Positions 1 to 8,873 of a DNA stretch of 50,326 nucleotides are shown one piece after another. The stretch covers positions 1 through 50,326 of the forward strand of contig JAAFIA010000030.1 of assembly GCA_013298545.1 (NCBI GenBank). Direction: 5' to 3'. The translations under genes were made by a program, and so were the position numbers. Numbering within the stretch: the first letter of the stretch is position 1; each line of letters opens with the position of its first letter. This DNA comes from Bacteroidota bacterium (GTDB lineage Bacteria; Bacteroidota; Bacteroidia; Palsa-965). The notes below the pieces were generated by a model that searched no databases, had not been told where the DNA came from, and worked only from the letters and a program-made list of their open reading frames with translations.

Positions 1-462
1 TTTTTTTTTGTTTCAGTTTTAAAAAAGCAACCTGTAGTTGCAACCATTCTTCGCGCAGGATTGCCCTTACACCAAGGTTTGCTGAATGTTTTCGATCGTG
101 CAGAAAATTCATTTATTTCGGCTTACCGCAAACATCATAAAGATGGGTCGTTTGACGTACAAGTTGAATACATGTCAAGTCCTTCATTGGAAGATAAAAT
201 TCTGATTTTGTGCGATCCCATGTTGGCAACAGGCACTTCGATGGTTTTAACGTATAAAGCATTGTTAGAACGCGGTCGCCCTCGTCATACGCATATTGTT
301 TCTGCCATTGCTAGTGCAGCTGGTATTGAGTACACACGTAAAAATCTTCCTGCAAATGTTACAATCTGGGCTGCAGCAATCGATGAAGAACTTACGGCAC
401 AATCGTATATTGTCCCAGGTCTTGGTGATGCAGGTGATTTAGCTTACGGTAGTAAAATCTGA
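1..462 (+). CDS. upp: Uracil phosphoribosyltransferase, 3' part
   Basis: Makes UMP from uracil and PRPP in pyrimidine salvage, in the cytoplasm. The frame is open from the window edge, so the N-terminus is missing. Visible are the family block ATILRAGLPLHQGLLN, the PRPP-binding loop CDPMLATGTSM (the usual form is DPMLATGGS) and the conserved C-terminal uracil-binding end YIVPGLGDAGDLAYGS. The stop at 460-462 is followed almost at once by the next gene. The first codons (FFFVSV) do not look like the family sequence expected there, so the T-rich edge may be divergent or of poor quality. Confidence 0.95.
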   Translation, partial: FFFVSVLKKQPVVATILRAGLPLHQGLLNVFDRAENSFISAYRKHHKDGSFDVQVEYMSSPSLEDKILILCDPMLATGTSMVLTYKALLERGRPRHTHIVSAIASAAGIEYTRKNLPANVTIWAAAIDEELTAQSYIVPGLGDAGDLAYGSKI

Positions 463-466
463 TGTG

Positions 467-988
467 ATGCAAATCGATGCTATGCAGGTTGAAGAGATTG
501 AAAAAATAGCATCACTGCTACTGCTTTCGGGGTTAAAATTTTTATTTGCTCCGGCAACAGCGGAGTATTTTGGATTTAATTTCGCCCGTTCATTTTTATG
601 GACAACTACTGGCGGAACCATCGGTATTCTTGCGTTTACCTTTCTTGGCGATTTGCTTGTTGCAAGTTGGAAGAAATTGGTTTCTTGGTTTAAGGCCATG
701 TTTTTGAGAACAAAACCAGAAGTTGTGCGCCGTTTGCCTCCCAAGGTATTTACTACGCGAAACAAACGTATTGTTTGGATCAAAATGAAGTTTGGTCTTA
801 TGGGCTTGGCATTCTTGACACCATGTTTGCTTTCCATTCCGATTGGAACGTTTGTGGTCAATCGCATGTATCGTCGTAAATGGAAAATTTTGCTGGCCTT
901 GTTTGTATCACTTCTTTTCTGGTCTTTGTTGCTCAACTGGCTTGCGCAGGAATTACGTTTATCGCAATACCTCGATTTTTCTCATTGA
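467..988 (+). CDS. Small multi-pass membrane protein, unknown function
   Basis: A 173-residue protein that I do not recognise by family. It has hydrophobic segments near residues 10-30, 45-65, 110-130 and 140-158, separated by a strongly basic stretch (about residues 68-105, many K and R) likely to face the cytoplasm. The start could be GTG 464, ATG 467 or ATG 482; ATG 467 is chosen because it follows the upp stop by four bases. The next gene begins one base after its stop, so upp, this gene and the HAD gene form a tight run. No enzymatic motif is visible. Confidence 0.7.
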   Translation: MQIDAMQVEEIEKIASLLLLSGLKFLFAPATAEYFGFNFARSFLWTTTGGTIGILAFTFLGDLLVASWKKLVSWFKAMFLRTKPEVVRRLPPKVFTTRNKRIVWIKMKFGLMGLAFLTPCLLSIPIGTFVVNRMYRRKWKILLALFVSLLFWSLLLNWLAQELRLSQYLDFSH

Positions 989-989
989 T

Positions 990-1688
990 ATGTCGCGATA
1001 CAAGCATTTATTTTTCGATCTCGATCGTACGTTGTGGGATATGGAACGCAACGCACGGGAGACGTTGGTTGATTTGTACGAAAAGCACGATTTAGCAGGT
1101 CGAGGTATTCCATCTGCTGAGATTTTCATCACCCATTATCACCGGTACAACGATTTGCTTTGGGAGCGTTATCGCAAAAAACAAATCGGAAAAGATACGC
1201 TTCGTGCCTTACGTTTTTGGCAAAGTTTGGCGCATTTCGGAATTCGCGATCATGATTTGGCGAAACAATTTGAAAATGATTATTTGAACGAAGCGCCACG
1301 CAAAACCAAACTGATTCCCCATGCCATTGAATTGCTCGAAAGCTTAAAGGATCGTTTTGAGATTCATATTCTGACCAACGGTTTTGACGAAGTACAGCGG
1401 AATAAAATTCAGTCGAGTGGCTTGGCCCCTTATATCAGCAATATCTATTCGTCTGAATCATGTGGATGGAACAAGCCCGACGAACGCATTTTTCGATTTG
1501 TCTTAAAGCGATCGGGAGCGGTTGCCGAAGAATCGCTCATGATTGGCGATGATTTGCATGTCGATATTGTTGGGGCGCGGGAAGCGGGGTGGGATCAATG
1601 TTTTTTTAATCCGCAAGAAGCCATGCATCGAGAATCCGTTACCTATGAAATCAAAAATTTATTGGAATTGCTTCCGGTGTTGGAATAA
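990..1688 (+). CDS. HAD-superfamily hydrolase, YjjG-like nucleotidase
   Basis: 232 residues, the usual size for YjjG-type noncanonical pyrimidine nucleotidases, which dephosphorylate nucleotides and may clean the pool. Motif I is FFDLDRTLWD (nucleophile D10, acid/base D12), motif II is ILTNGF, the motif III lysine lies in GWNKPD and motif IV is MIGDDLHVDIVGAREAGW. A helical cap lies between motifs I and II. The longer open frame starting at 843 lies inside the preceding gene; ATG 990 gives the standard N-terminus MSRYKHLFFDLD. A terminator follows. The subfamily is inferred; a general HAD phosphatase is the alternative. Confidence 0.9.
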   Translation: MSRYKHLFFDLDRTLWDMERNARETLVDLYEKHDLAGRGIPSAEIFITHYHRYNDLLWERYRKKQIGKDTLRALRFWQSLAHFGIRDHDLAKQFENDYLNEAPRKTKLIPHAIELLESLKDRFEIHILTNGFDEVQRNKIQSSGLAPYISNIYSSESCGWNKPDERIFRFVLKRSGAVAEESLMIGDDLHVDIVGAREAGWDQCFFNPQEAMHRESVTYEIKNLLELLPVLE

Positions 1689-1705
1689 AACGTCGTTTTT
1701 AGGCA

Positions 1706-1740
1706 TAAAAAAATCCCAACTGTGTGGTTGGGATTTTTTT
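1706..1740. terminator. Bidirectional intrinsic terminator
   Basis: A perfect 9-bp stem (1712-1720 AATCCCAAC with 1727-1735 GTTGGGATT) and a 6-base loop, with an A tract on the left and a T tract on the right. It can end both the plus-strand HAD transcript and the convergent minus-strand gene whose stop is at 1752. Confidence 0.85.
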
Positions 1741-1751
1741 TAGAAAATCAA

Positions 1752-2018
1752 TTACTGAGGTTTTTTCTCTTCAGTAGTTGCAGCTTTTTTGTCTTTGCAG
1801 CAGCTTCCTTTTTCGCCTTCTTTCGAGCATGATTTGCCGTTTTGAGCAGAAGTTGCAGCGCTACCGTTGCAGCACTCTTTCTTTTTAGATTTTTTCTTTT
1901 TGCCTTTATCGTCGCCTTTTAAAACAACAATAGAAGAACCGTTAACGGTAGCGATAGTTGTAGCTGAAACGCTTCCAACCATACCAGCTAATGCAAGGAT
2001 GCAAAGAAATTTTTTCAT
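1752..2018 (-). CDS. Small secreted Lys/Cys-rich protein
   Basis: An 88-residue protein with a signal peptide (MKKFLCILALAGMVGSVSA, then TTIATVNG). The mature part has a basic run (KGKKKKSKKKE), then three cysteine groups (ECC, SCS, SCC) spaced by Ser/Gly/Lys, and a KK-rich tail. No family is recognised. The paired cysteines could bind a metal or form disulfides in the periplasm, but this is a guess from composition. It stands alone, with an exact TATATTTG element upstream and a shared terminator downstream. It is short and low in complexity, yet signal peptide, promoter and terminator all agree that it is a real gene. Confidence 0.75.
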   Translation of the reverse strand: MKKFLCILALAGMVGSVSATTIATVNGSSIVVLKGDDKGKKKKSKKKECCNGSAATSAQNGKSCSKEGEKGSCCKDKKAATTEEKKPQ

Positions 2019-2058
2019 TGTGTTATTTTTTTGAATGGTGAGTTTCTGTGTATTGATA

Positions 2059-2066
2059 CAAATATA
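2059..2066 (-). promoter_or_regulatory. Bacteroidota -7 element (TATATTTG)
   Basis: Exact match to TAnnTTTG on the minus strand, about 40 bp before the start of the Lys/Cys-rich protein gene. No clear -33 TTG at the normal distance. Confidence 0.55.
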
Positions 2067-2121
2067 TCAAAAACGATGCAAGAAAAAGTCGTTTTCGCGA
2101 CATTATCGTTTTTTAACAAAA

Positions 2122-2871
2122 TCAGATGCTATAAAGAAGTCTGAATTCTAAACCTGCAGACCAAAGGCGGCGATTGATCGGCGTATTTTTGGCTTGTTTC
2201 AATAAAGCTATTTTGGCATTGGGGTTCAACTCCAGACGAAATTTACCCACTTCTTTCCTAAAACCTAGATCTAGCGATACCGATGTTTGAAAACTTCGAA
2301 AGTTGGTGATCTTGTCTTGGGTTGGTTCTTCAGAAAGATCAAATGTATCGGGAAGGTTATAGTAGCCACGACTCCAAAGACCTAGAAAGTACTCAGGTAT
2401 AATCGACCCACCAAGCCAAAAAGAAGTTTTTCCAGATTTTCCAATGTTGTGTACTTTTTTATGAATACCAATGGGCATAGAAATGAATTTATTGGCATAC
2501 GAAAAGTAACCATCACCAATTTGAGTCCCTGCCATATCTGTAAAAATAAGTTTTCTGGTTTTATAGACCCGTTCTGCAAAAAGCAATGAAATATCAAGGC
2601 TTGCATATTTTTTACCACGTCCATCTTTGAATCCATACGTCAATGGGACAGATGCACTCAAACCAACTGAATAGCCGATGGCGGGAATTTCGTTTTCCGA
2701 AAAATAATTGTAGAGTTGAACGTTTATTGGATCATTATTGCTCTTGTATAGCAAACGGTGACAGTAATCTGCTGATCCAACAAGCCCCAAAGCCGTTCGG
2801 CTGGAATCGGTTTGGGCAATACCAAAATTGCTCAGGCCAAGTAATGCAATGACTATAAAAAAATGTTTCAT
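2122..2871 (-). CDS. Secreted protein, probable outer-membrane beta-barrel
   Basis: 249 residues with signal peptide MKHFFIVIALLGLSNFGIAQ. The mature part has alternating hydrophobic/polar stretches ending in aromatic residues (for example SLDISLLFAERVYKTRKL and SAGLEFRLLYSI), the pattern of beta-strands in porin-like Bacteroidota proteins, and it ends in a hydrophobic strand (RLLYSI) as barrel proteins often do. No specific family is recognised. It lies 46 bp downstream of psd on the same strand; a one-mismatch -7 element (2890-2897) suggests it may have its own transcript. Function unknown. Confidence 0.7.
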   Translation of the reverse strand: MKHFFIVIALLGLSNFGIAQTDSSRTALGLVGSADYCHRLLYKSNNDPINVQLYNYFSENEIPAIGYSVGLSASVPLTYGFKDGRGKKYASLDISLLFAERVYKTRKLIFTDMAGTQIGDGYFSYANKFISMPIGIHKKVHNIGKSGKTSFWLGGSIIPEYFLGLWSRGYYNLPDTFDLSEEPTQDKITNFRSFQTSVSLDLGFRKEVGKFRLELNPNAKIALLKQAKNTPINRRLWSAGLEFRLLYSI

Positions 2872-2916
2872 GCGTTTGTGTTTTTAACTCAGACGTAACG
2901 AAGCGAAAAACGTTGT

Positions 2917-3570
2917 TTAGCTCCAGCTTGCAATGATTGTTTCGCCACCGCGCACGACTTGTTCGAGTTGCACATTGACTTTTGTACCAACAGGCAAAAA
3001 CACATCTACGCGGGAACCAAATTTGATGAATCCAAATTCTTTGCCTTGTTCGGCTTGATCGCCTTCTTTGGCGTAATAAACAATACGACGCGCCAACGCA
3101 CCTGCAATCTGACGGAATAAAACTTCCCCTTTTTCATTGCCAACAACAACCGTACTGCGTTCATTATCGGTCGATGATTTTGGATGCCAAGCTACGAGAT
3201 ACAAACCTGCATGGTACTTCACATAATTCACTTTTCCCGAAATGGGATAACGATTCACATGCACATTGAAAGGCGACATGAAAATCGAAATCTGTAAACG
3301 TTTGCCTTTAAAATATTCAGGCTCTTCAACTTCTTCAATAACCACTACTTTCCCGTCGGCAGGGGCAATGATGGTATTGATGTCAACCACCGTATTGCGT
3401 TTGGGATTGCGGAAAAACTGCAAAATGATGTAAAGTAATCCCAATGTCAAGATTAATCCAATCCAGTTGATCCAACCGAAGCAAGGAAAAATCAAGTACA
3501 GACCGATATTGACAACGGCAATAAAAAGCAGGGTGATGGTAATGGTGAGTGTTCCTTCGCGGTGCAACAT
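2917..3570 (-). CDS. psd: Phosphatidylserine decarboxylase (short, PSD-A type)
   Basis: Converts phosphatidylserine to phosphatidylethanolamine at the inner membrane. The 217-residue length fits the short prokaryotic class. After two N-terminal membrane segments come the family blocks FFRNPKR, IIAPADGKVV, FMSPFNVHVNR and YHAGLYLVAW. The pyruvoyl-forming self-cleavage site is the Gly-Ser of KFGSRVDVFLP near the C-terminus, giving a long beta and a short alpha chain. Frame-open ATG 3603 lies inside a 14-bp hairpin, while ATG 3570 (MLHREGT) matches the usual family start, so 3570 is chosen. It shares the neighbourhood with cdsA, which acts earlier in phospholipid synthesis. Confidence 0.95.
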   Translation of the reverse strand: MLHREGTLTITITLLFIAVVNIGLYLIFPCFGWINWIGLILTLGLLYIILQFFRNPKRNTVVDINTIIAPADGKVVVIEEVEEPEYFKGKRLQISIFMSPFNVHVNRYPISGKVNYVKYHAGLYLVAWHPKSSTDNERSTVVVGNEKGEVLFRQIAGALARRIVYYAKEGDQAEQGKEFGFIKFGSRVDVFLPVGTKVNVQLEQVVRGGETIIASWS

Positions 3571-3596
3571 GAGCAGTTGAATTAGAATCTGGTGAT

Positions 3597-3632
3597 AACA
3601 CATCGGGCGATGTTTAAATCGCCCGATGTGTT
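3597..3632 (-). terminator. Perfect 14-bp hairpin after gdhA
   Basis: Arms 3597-3610 and 3619-3632 pair perfectly around the 8-base loop TGTTTAAA. It lies 18 bp after the gdhA stop and 27 bp before the psd start. There is no real U tract on the minus strand, so it may act as an attenuator, an RNA-processing or stability hairpin, or a weak terminator. Confidence 0.6.
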
Positions 3633-3649
3633 AGTTTTAAAGAAAAGGA

Positions 3650-4948
3650 TTAATAATTGCCTTTGTATTTTACGGCTTTATCAATGCGTTTCAGCGCGGT
3701 GATGTATGCACCAATACGCATGCTGGTTTTGTATTGTTGTGAATTGAACCAAACATTTTCAAATGCTTGCGTCATTGACGCATCGTGTTTGGTGTTAACT
3801 TCTTCTTCACTCCAGTAGTGTCCGTATTTATTTTGAACCCACTCGAAATAAGAAACGGTTACACCGCCGCCATTGGCCAAAACATCAGGCACAACGATGA
3901 TTCCTTTTGAATTGAGGATTTCATCAGCTTCAGCTTCTGTTGGGCCGTTAGCACCTTCAACGATGAGTTTGGCTTTGATGTCGTTTGCATTTGCTGCTGT
4001 GATAACGCCTTGAATAGCGCAAGGAGCGAGCAAATCAACGTTGAGTGTCAGAATATCGTTACCAGAGATCAGTTCACCACCGTCAAAGCCTTTGAGCATG
4101 TTGCCATTTGCAGCAACAAACTTGATGGCTTTGTCCACATCAATTCCTTTTTCGTTGTAGTAAGCAGCGGTATGATCGGAGATGGCCACTACTTTGATGT
4201 TTTTAGATACGAGCAAACGAGCGGCATGTGAGCCAACGTTACCAAATCCTTGAACAGCAGCGGTTGCACCTTTGTGGTTGATGCCCATTTTTTTCATGGC
4301 AGCAAGTGAAGCAACCATAACACCACGACCAGTAGCCGCTTCGCGACCTTTTGATCCGCCGAGTGTGAGTGGTTTTCCGGTTGTTACGCCTGGAGAATCT
4401 TCGCCAGTAATGCGGTTGAACTCATCGAGCAACCAAGCCATTTCGCGTTTTCCAGTTCCCATATCAGGAGCAGGGATGTCTTTATTCACGCCAAACACGT
4501 CAACAAGTGCGCGGGTGTAGGCGCGGGTGAGGCGTTCGAGTTCGCCCACAGACATGGTGCGTGGGTCGCATTTGATGCCACCTTTGCCACCGCCGTAAGG
4601 CAGATTAGCAATTGCACACTTAAACGTCATCCATGCAGAAAGGGCACGAACTTCATCGGTATTCACGTCCATCGCATAACGGATTCCACCTTTTGATGGA
4701 CCGAGGTGTGTAGAGTGAACGGTACGGTAGCCTTCAAATACTTTGATTGAACCATCGTCCATTTTGATGGGAAGACTTACAGCGACTTCACGTTTGGGGT
4801 GACGGAGAACTTCGGCCACATCGTTTGAAAGGCCATAAATTGCGGCAGCTTTATCGAGTCGAGCGAGAACAGCATCAAACATGCTGTGTTGTTCTTTATC
4901 CATAGATTGTTTTTTTTTGGCGGTTGGCTTCGTTGATGTTGTTGCCAT
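3650..4948 (-). CDS. gdhA: Glutamate dehydrogenase (Glu/Leu/Phe/Val family)
   Basis: Interconverts glutamate and 2-oxoglutarate plus ammonia, linking nitrogen and carbon metabolism. 432 residues, typical of the hexameric class. The substrate domain carries GPSKGGIRY and the catalytic-lysine motif LPYGGGKGG (K122); the Rossmann domain carries QGFGNVGS (about 233-240). NAD versus NADP preference is not read with confidence. The first 20 or so residues (Thr/Lys-rich) extend beyond the conserved core. It lies 101 bp downstream of cdsA, with a one-mismatch -7 element (TAATTTCG, minus strand, 4988-4995) in the gap, so it may have its own promoter. Confidence 0.95.
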   Translation of the reverse strand: MATTSTKPTAKKKQSMDKEQHSMFDAVLARLDKAAAIYGLSNDVAEVLRHPKREVAVSLPIKMDDGSIKVFEGYRTVHSTHLGPSKGGIRYAMDVNTDEVRALSAWMTFKCAIANLPYGGGKGGIKCDPRTMSVGELERLTRAYTRALVDVFGVNKDIPAPDMGTGKREMAWLLDEFNRITGEDSPGVTTGKPLTLGGSKGREAATGRGVMVASLAAMKKMGINHKGATAAVQGFGNVGSHAARLLVSKNIKVVAISDHTAAYYNEKGIDVDKAIKFVAANGNMLKGFDGGELISGNDILTLNVDLLAPCAIQGVITAANANDIKAKLIVEGANGPTEAEADEILNSKGIIVVPDVLANGGGVTVSYFEWVQNKYGHYWSEEEVNTKHDASMTQAFENVWFNSQQYKTSMRIGAYITALKRIDKAVKYKGNY

Positions 4949-5049
4949 AGCTTTTGGTTTATAACCGGTTGATGGATTAAAATCAGGCGAAATTACTAAT
5001 TTCTTCGGGTTCGGAATGCCTAAATCGACGAAGAAAGTTTCAAGGGCGA

Positions 5050-5919
5050 TTAATTCATTACTTGTCCGATTGCTTCAAGCACATATTGCACGAAAATCAA
5101 CATGACAGCAACAAATGGCGACGATAATAAAACCGCATCAAAACGATCTAGAATACCACCGTGGCCGGGCAAAATAGTTCCCGAATCTTTGACACCAATA
5201 CTGCGTTTGAACATGGATTCTACCAGATCGCCAAGGGTGCCTGTAATAGCAACGATTAGGGCCACAATCATCCAGAAAATCAAATTATCATCGTGTGTCA
5301 GGAACTTAGCAACGAGCCATGCCGCAAGAAATGTAAACAGCATACCGCCAATGAATCCTTCCCACGTTTTTTTGGGCGAGATGCGTTCAAATAATTTTCG
5401 TTTTCCTAACAAGCGTCCACACACATAAGCCATCGAATCGCTTGTCCAGAGCAGAATGAAATAACCCAACATGGTTTTTCCGGAAAACGCAAGTGTAAAT
5501 TCACCTTCAGCAACATCTAAGTCAGGAACAACAACCATCGCCCATAAACTAAACGGAAGGGAAACATATAAAATGCCTAACAACGTATATCCGATATTGG
5601 CAAAAGGGTGTTCTTTTTTTCGGAATAATTCGATGAAAAAAGGAAGAAATATAAGTGCGAGCAATGGCAAAAAAATTAATCCGCTGCTTGTCTTAAATAA
5701 AAAGCCACAACTGAATAAAACAGTTCCTAAAAACACACCTGTAATGCGTTGCGGCGCAGCTCCTGTTTTTTCTACTAAACCGTAAAATTCCCACAAACCT
5801 AAGACCACAACGGTAAGGAATAAAATGCCAAAACTCCATTCATTCCAGAGCATTGCGCCTACTAAGACCACCACAAAAATGGTTCCGGTAATCAGGCGTT
5901 GAATTAGGTTTTTATCCAT
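5050..5919 (-). CDS. cdsA: Phosphatidate cytidylyltransferase
   Basis: Makes CDP-diacylglycerol from phosphatidic acid and CTP, the branch point of phospholipid synthesis, in the inner membrane. 289 residues with about seven or eight membrane helices. The C-terminal CDS signature is complete: FKRSIGVKDSG, then LPGHGGILDRFDA, including the Lys, Asp and HGG residues used for catalysis. It begins 12 bp after the LUD-domain gene stop, so the two are probably cotranscribed. Its product is, via phosphatidylserine, the source of the substrate of Psd encoded 1.5 kb downstream. Confidence 0.95.
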   Translation of the reverse strand: MDKNLIQRLITGTIFVVVLVGAMLWNEWSFGILFLTVVVLGLWEFYGLVEKTGAAPQRITGVFLGTVLFSCGFLFKTSSGLIFLPLLALIFLPFFIELFRKKEHPFANIGYTLLGILYVSLPFSLWAMVVVPDLDVAEGEFTLAFSGKTMLGYFILLWTSDSMAYVCGRLLGKRKLFERISPKKTWEGFIGGMLFTFLAAWLVAKFLTHDDNLIFWMIVALIVAITGTLGDLVESMFKRSIGVKDSGTILPGHGGILDRFDAVLLSSPFVAVMLIFVQYVLEAIGQVMN

Positions 5920-5931
5920 AATAGAAACGGA

Positions 5932-6582
5932 TTAGCCCATGGGCATATCATCGATCATGAAGACGAAAATTTCTTTCGGCCCATGTGCGCCTTGAACAAG
6001 TGTTTTTTCAATATCAGCTGTGCGGCTTGGTCCCGTAATGGCCGAAACAAGCGATGGAATGCCATTTGGATAACGCACTCGGATTCCTTTCAAGGCATCT
6101 TTCATTTGAAATACCAATTGCGATGTCCAGGCGATCACAATGTGGATGTTTGGAAACACAGGTGCACGCCTTCCCGCGCCCTGCCGCGAACTGACCACCA
6201 CCGTGCCCGTACGCGCAACTAAAAATTCACATCCCGTAATGCATACTTCCGCTTGCACCAAATCTTGCGAATGGGTTGTTAGGGCAATTTTTGCTTGTTG
6301 TGCAATGGCTTGAATTAATTCTTCGCCACACCAAATTTTAGTGAGTTTCAGATCATGCACCAAGGCTGCTAGATTCTCGCTGCAATCGGTTGGGTTTTCG
6401 CAAAAAACAAATTGCCCACCGATGTCTGAAAATTGCTGTGCAAAAACCAATTCCAATGGCTCTTCTGGCGCATGGTAAATGTGGCTGTCAAAATCAACAT
6501 CCGTCGGATCGAGCCGCGATTTGTTAATCAGCGCAGCACGAACTTTCTTTAAAATTTTTTCACGCGAGGTGCTTTCTTCCAT
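5932..6582 (-). CDS. LUD-domain protein (LutC/YkgG family)
   Basis: 216 residues with the LUD-domain pattern: a central GTVVVSSRQGAGRRAP-like strand-turn, PNIHIVIAWTSQLV, then SAITGPSRTADIEKTLVQGAHGPKE, the conserved end of LutC-type proteins. LutC works with LutA and LutB in L-lactate oxidation, but neither partner is next to it. This Bacteroidota form is commonly an orphan located by ftsH and cdsA, so a lactate role should not be assumed. The N-terminus (SREKILKKVRAAL) is the usual helical lead. A near-match -7 element lies just upstream. Confidence 0.85.
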   Translation of the reverse strand: MEESTSREKILKKVRAALINKSRLDPTDVDFDSHIYHAPEEPLELVFAQQFSDIGGQFVFCENPTDCSENLAALVHDLKLTKIWCGEELIQAIAQQAKIALTTHSQDLVQAEVCITGCEFLVARTGTVVVSSRQGAGRRAPVFPNIHIVIAWTSQLVFQMKDALKGIRVRYPNGIPSLVSAITGPSRTADIEKTLVQGAHGPKEIFVFMIDDMPMG

Positions 6583-6600
6583 GGAATTGAACTTGTGCGG

Positions 6601-6608
6601 TAAAGATA
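6601..6608 (-). promoter_or_regulatory. Possible -7 element (TATCTTTA)
   Basis: One mismatch to TAnnTTTG on the minus strand, about 19 bp before the LUD-gene start and after the ftsH terminator; a likely promoter for the LUD-cdsA transcript. Confidence 0.4.
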
Positions 6609-6668
6609 CTTTTTTCTACGTTTTATCTTTACGTCAACCGCATACCGTTTTGCGAACGAGTTATGCAC

Positions 6669-6705
6669 AAAAAAACACGCATTCGTTACAGCGAATGCGT
6701 GTTTT
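6669..6705 (-). terminator. Intrinsic terminator of ftsH
   Basis: A perfect 14-bp stem (6672-6685 with 6692-6705) around a 6-base loop, followed on the minus strand by a run of seven T, 15 bp after the ftsH stop. Confidence 0.9.
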
Positions 6706-6720
6706 GGTAAGGAACTATTT

Positions 6721-8805
6721 TTAAGCTATCGGTTCAATGGTTGGCGTTGGTGGAACATTGTTATCCGTAGAAACAGGTTCAACTGCAGCGTTTTTTTGCT
6801 CTTCCACCAATTCGGCTTCCGCTTCTTCGATGTCTTTCGCAAATGGACGTTTTCCGAAAATAATTTCCAAATCTTCTTTGAAAATAACCTCTTTGTCGAG
6901 CAACTGATTGGCCAATTGTGTCAACTTTTCGCGGTTGTTTTGAAGAATGTCGATCGTACGCGCGTATGCTTTATCGACAAACGCTTTTACTTCCTGATCG
7001 ATGATTTCAGCCGTCTTTTCGCTGTAAGGTTTATTGAATGTGTATTCGCTTCCACCCGAATCCCAGAAACTGATGTTACCAACTTTCTCGTTCAAGCCAT
7101 AATAGGTAACCATCGCATAAACCTGTTTGGTTACACGCTCCAAATCGGAAAGTGCGCCAGTAGAGATTTCTCCGAAAATCACTTGTTCCGCAGCACGACC
7201 ACCAAGCGTAGCGCATACTTCATCCATAATCTGAGCAGACGTTTCAATCATCCGTTCATCTGGCAAGTACCAAGCAGCACCAAGCGAGCGTCCACGAGGA
7301 ACAATGGTAACTTTAACCAACGGCGCAGCATGTTCAAGCATCCAGCTAACCGTTGCGTGACCAGCTTCGTGAAACGCAATGACTTTTTTCTCTTCCTTGG
7401 AAACAATTTTATTTTTCTTCTCCAAACCACCAATGATGCGGTCAACAGCGTCGAGAAAGTCTTGCTTTTCAACAAATTTTTTGTTGTGGCGAGCCGCAAT
7501 CAAAGCCGCTTCGTTACAGATATTGGCAATGTCGGCACCAGAAAAACCGGGCGTTTGTTTCGATAGAAAATCAAGATCAACAGATTGATCGAGTTTGAGT
7601 GGTTTGAGGTGAACTTGGAAAATGGCTTTACGCTCATTCAAGTCGGGCAAATCGACATAAATCTGGCGGTCGAAACGTCCTGCACGAAGCAACGCACGGT
7701 CGAGAATATCGGCGCGGTTTGTAGCCGCAAGAATAATGACACCGCTGTTTGTACCAAAGCCATCCATTTCGGTGAGCAATTGATTCAACGTGTTTTCACG
7801 CTCATCGTTTGTGCCTTGCGAAAGGTTGCGTCCACGTGCACGACCAATGGCATCAATCTCGTCGATGAAGATGATACAAGGCGATTTTTCTTTGGCTTGC
7901 TTGAACAAATCGCGTACACGCGAAGCACCAACACCCACAAACATTTCAACAAAATCTGAACCTGAAAGCGAGAAGAATGGAACTTTGGCTTCGCCAGCAA
8001 CTGCTTTCGCCAACAAGGTTTTACCGGTTCCCGGAGGGCCAACAAGCAAAGCGCCTTTCGGAATTTTCGCACCTAAATCGGTGTATTTTTTCGGATGCTT
8101 TAAGAAATCGACAATTTCTTTGATCTCAACTTTCGCTTCTTCCAAGCCAGCGACATCATTGAACGTAACATTGACGTGTGTGTCTTTGTCAAACAAGGTA
8201 GCGCGCGATTTTCCGATATTGAAAATCTGACTTCCGCCGCCACCGCCCATACGACGCATGAGGAAAATCCAAAGAACAATCATCAGCACCAACGGCAACA
8301 ACCAACTCAAATGGTCAGAGATAGAATGCGAAGTTGTTTCTTCAATTTCGATTAATTCTTCGTCTTTGTATCCGTTTGCAATCTGAAGCGCGTTGATGCG
8401 TTTTTCGAGTTCTTCGGAATACGTACTGCTCAATGTCAAGTGCGGACTTGCCATGCCTTTGGGAGCCCAACCTTTGTTTTTAGGTTGTTTCAGAATGGCT
8501 TGAATCGACGGTAGTTTTGTGAGGTTTGGATTGTTGGCATCCAATAAAATTTCCAAACGATTATTATCGTTACTTACACGGTAAATTTTCTTGATGGCAT
8601 GATCTTTTACCAAATTGGTAAACTCGGCATAACTCACTTCCGGCAATTTCGTGTCCATGTTTGTGGCAAACATGGCTAGTAATCCGGCTACAAGAATGAT
8701 GTAAATCCAATAAAATCCGGATGGCGAACGGGGAATCTGCGGCTTTTTGGGGAGTCGGTCGCGCAGACGGTCATTCGGTCTGTTTTCGTTTTGTTGCTCG
8801 CTCAT
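6721..8805 (-). CDS. ftsH: ATP-dependent zinc metalloprotease FtsH
   Basis: Membrane-anchored AAA+ protease that removes damaged or unassembled membrane proteins and some regulators. 694 residues: a first membrane helix at about 31-49, a periplasmic domain, a second helix at about 165-184, a glycine linker (GGGGG), then the AAA module with Walker A GPPGTGKT (256-263), Walker [10 protein letters not shown] (311-319) and the second region of homology ([20 protein letters not shown]). The M41 zinc motif is HEAGH (479-483). The C-terminal tail is Glu/Ala-rich, then Pro/Thr-rich. It is downstream of rsfS with 68 bp between, probably one operon, and ends at a strong terminator. The gap contains an 8-bp inverted repeat (8826-8833/8845-8852). 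Confidence 0.98.
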   Translation of the reverse strand: MSEQQNENRPNDRLRDRLPKKPQIPRSPSGFYWIYIILVAGLLAMFATNMDTKLPEVSYAEFTNLVKDHAIKKIYRVSNDNNRLEILLDANNPNLTKLPSIQAILKQPKNKGWAPKGMASPHLTLSSTYSEELEKRINALQIANGYKDEELIEIEETTSHSISDHLSWLLPLVLMIVLWIFLMRRMGGGGGSQIFNIGKSRATLFDKDTHVNVTFNDVAGLEEAKVEIKEIVDFLKHPKKYTDLGAKIPKGALLVGPPGTGKTLLAKAVAGEAKVPFFSLSGSDFVEMFVGVGASRVRDLFKQAKEKSPCIIFIDEIDAIGRARGRNLSQGTNDERENTLNQLLTEMDGFGTNSGVIILAATNRADILDRALLRAGRFDRQIYVDLPDLNERKAIFQVHLKPLKLDQSVDLDFLSKQTPGFSGADIANICNEAALIAARHNKKFVEKQDFLDAVDRIIGGLEKKNKIVSKEEKKVIAFHEAGHATVSWMLEHAAPLVKVTIVPRGRSLGAAWYLPDERMIETSAQIMDEVCATLGGRAAEQVIFGEISTGALSDLERVTKQVYAMVTYYGLNEKVGNISFWDSGGSEYTFNKPYSEKTAEIIDQEVKAFVDKAYARTIDILQNNREKLTQLANQLLDKEVIFKEDLEIIFGKRPFAKDIEEAEAELVEEQKNAAVEPVSTDNNVPPTPTIEPIA

Positions 8806-8873
8806 AGTTCTTTTTTTCAGTAGTCGGTTGAACGGGATGAATTAGTTCAACCAATTAACAGTCATTAACAAGT

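Noticed and set aside
1-18. T-rich start of the window as a terminator or a real upp N-terminus
   Set aside because: No stem precedes it in the window, and the encoded FFFVSV does not match the family; it is treated as an uncertain edge.
439-936. 165-residue frame on the minus strand
   Set aside because: Antisense to the small membrane protein and overlapping the upp end; no recognisable motif or promoter.
5932-6582. Lactate-utilisation operon (lut)
   Set aside because: Only a LutC-like protein is present, with no LutA/LutB; the neighbours are cdsA and ftsH.
6796-7566. Long open frame antisense to ftsH (256 residues)
   Set aside because: It is the reverse complement of the AAA domain and shows composition typical of antisense frames (Phe/Asn/Arg-rich); ftsH has all motifs on the other strand.
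8826-8852. 8-bp inverted repeat between rsfS and ftsH as a terminator
   Set aside because: No U tract follows on the minus strand and no promoter is seen for ftsH after it; more likely a processing hairpin or chance.
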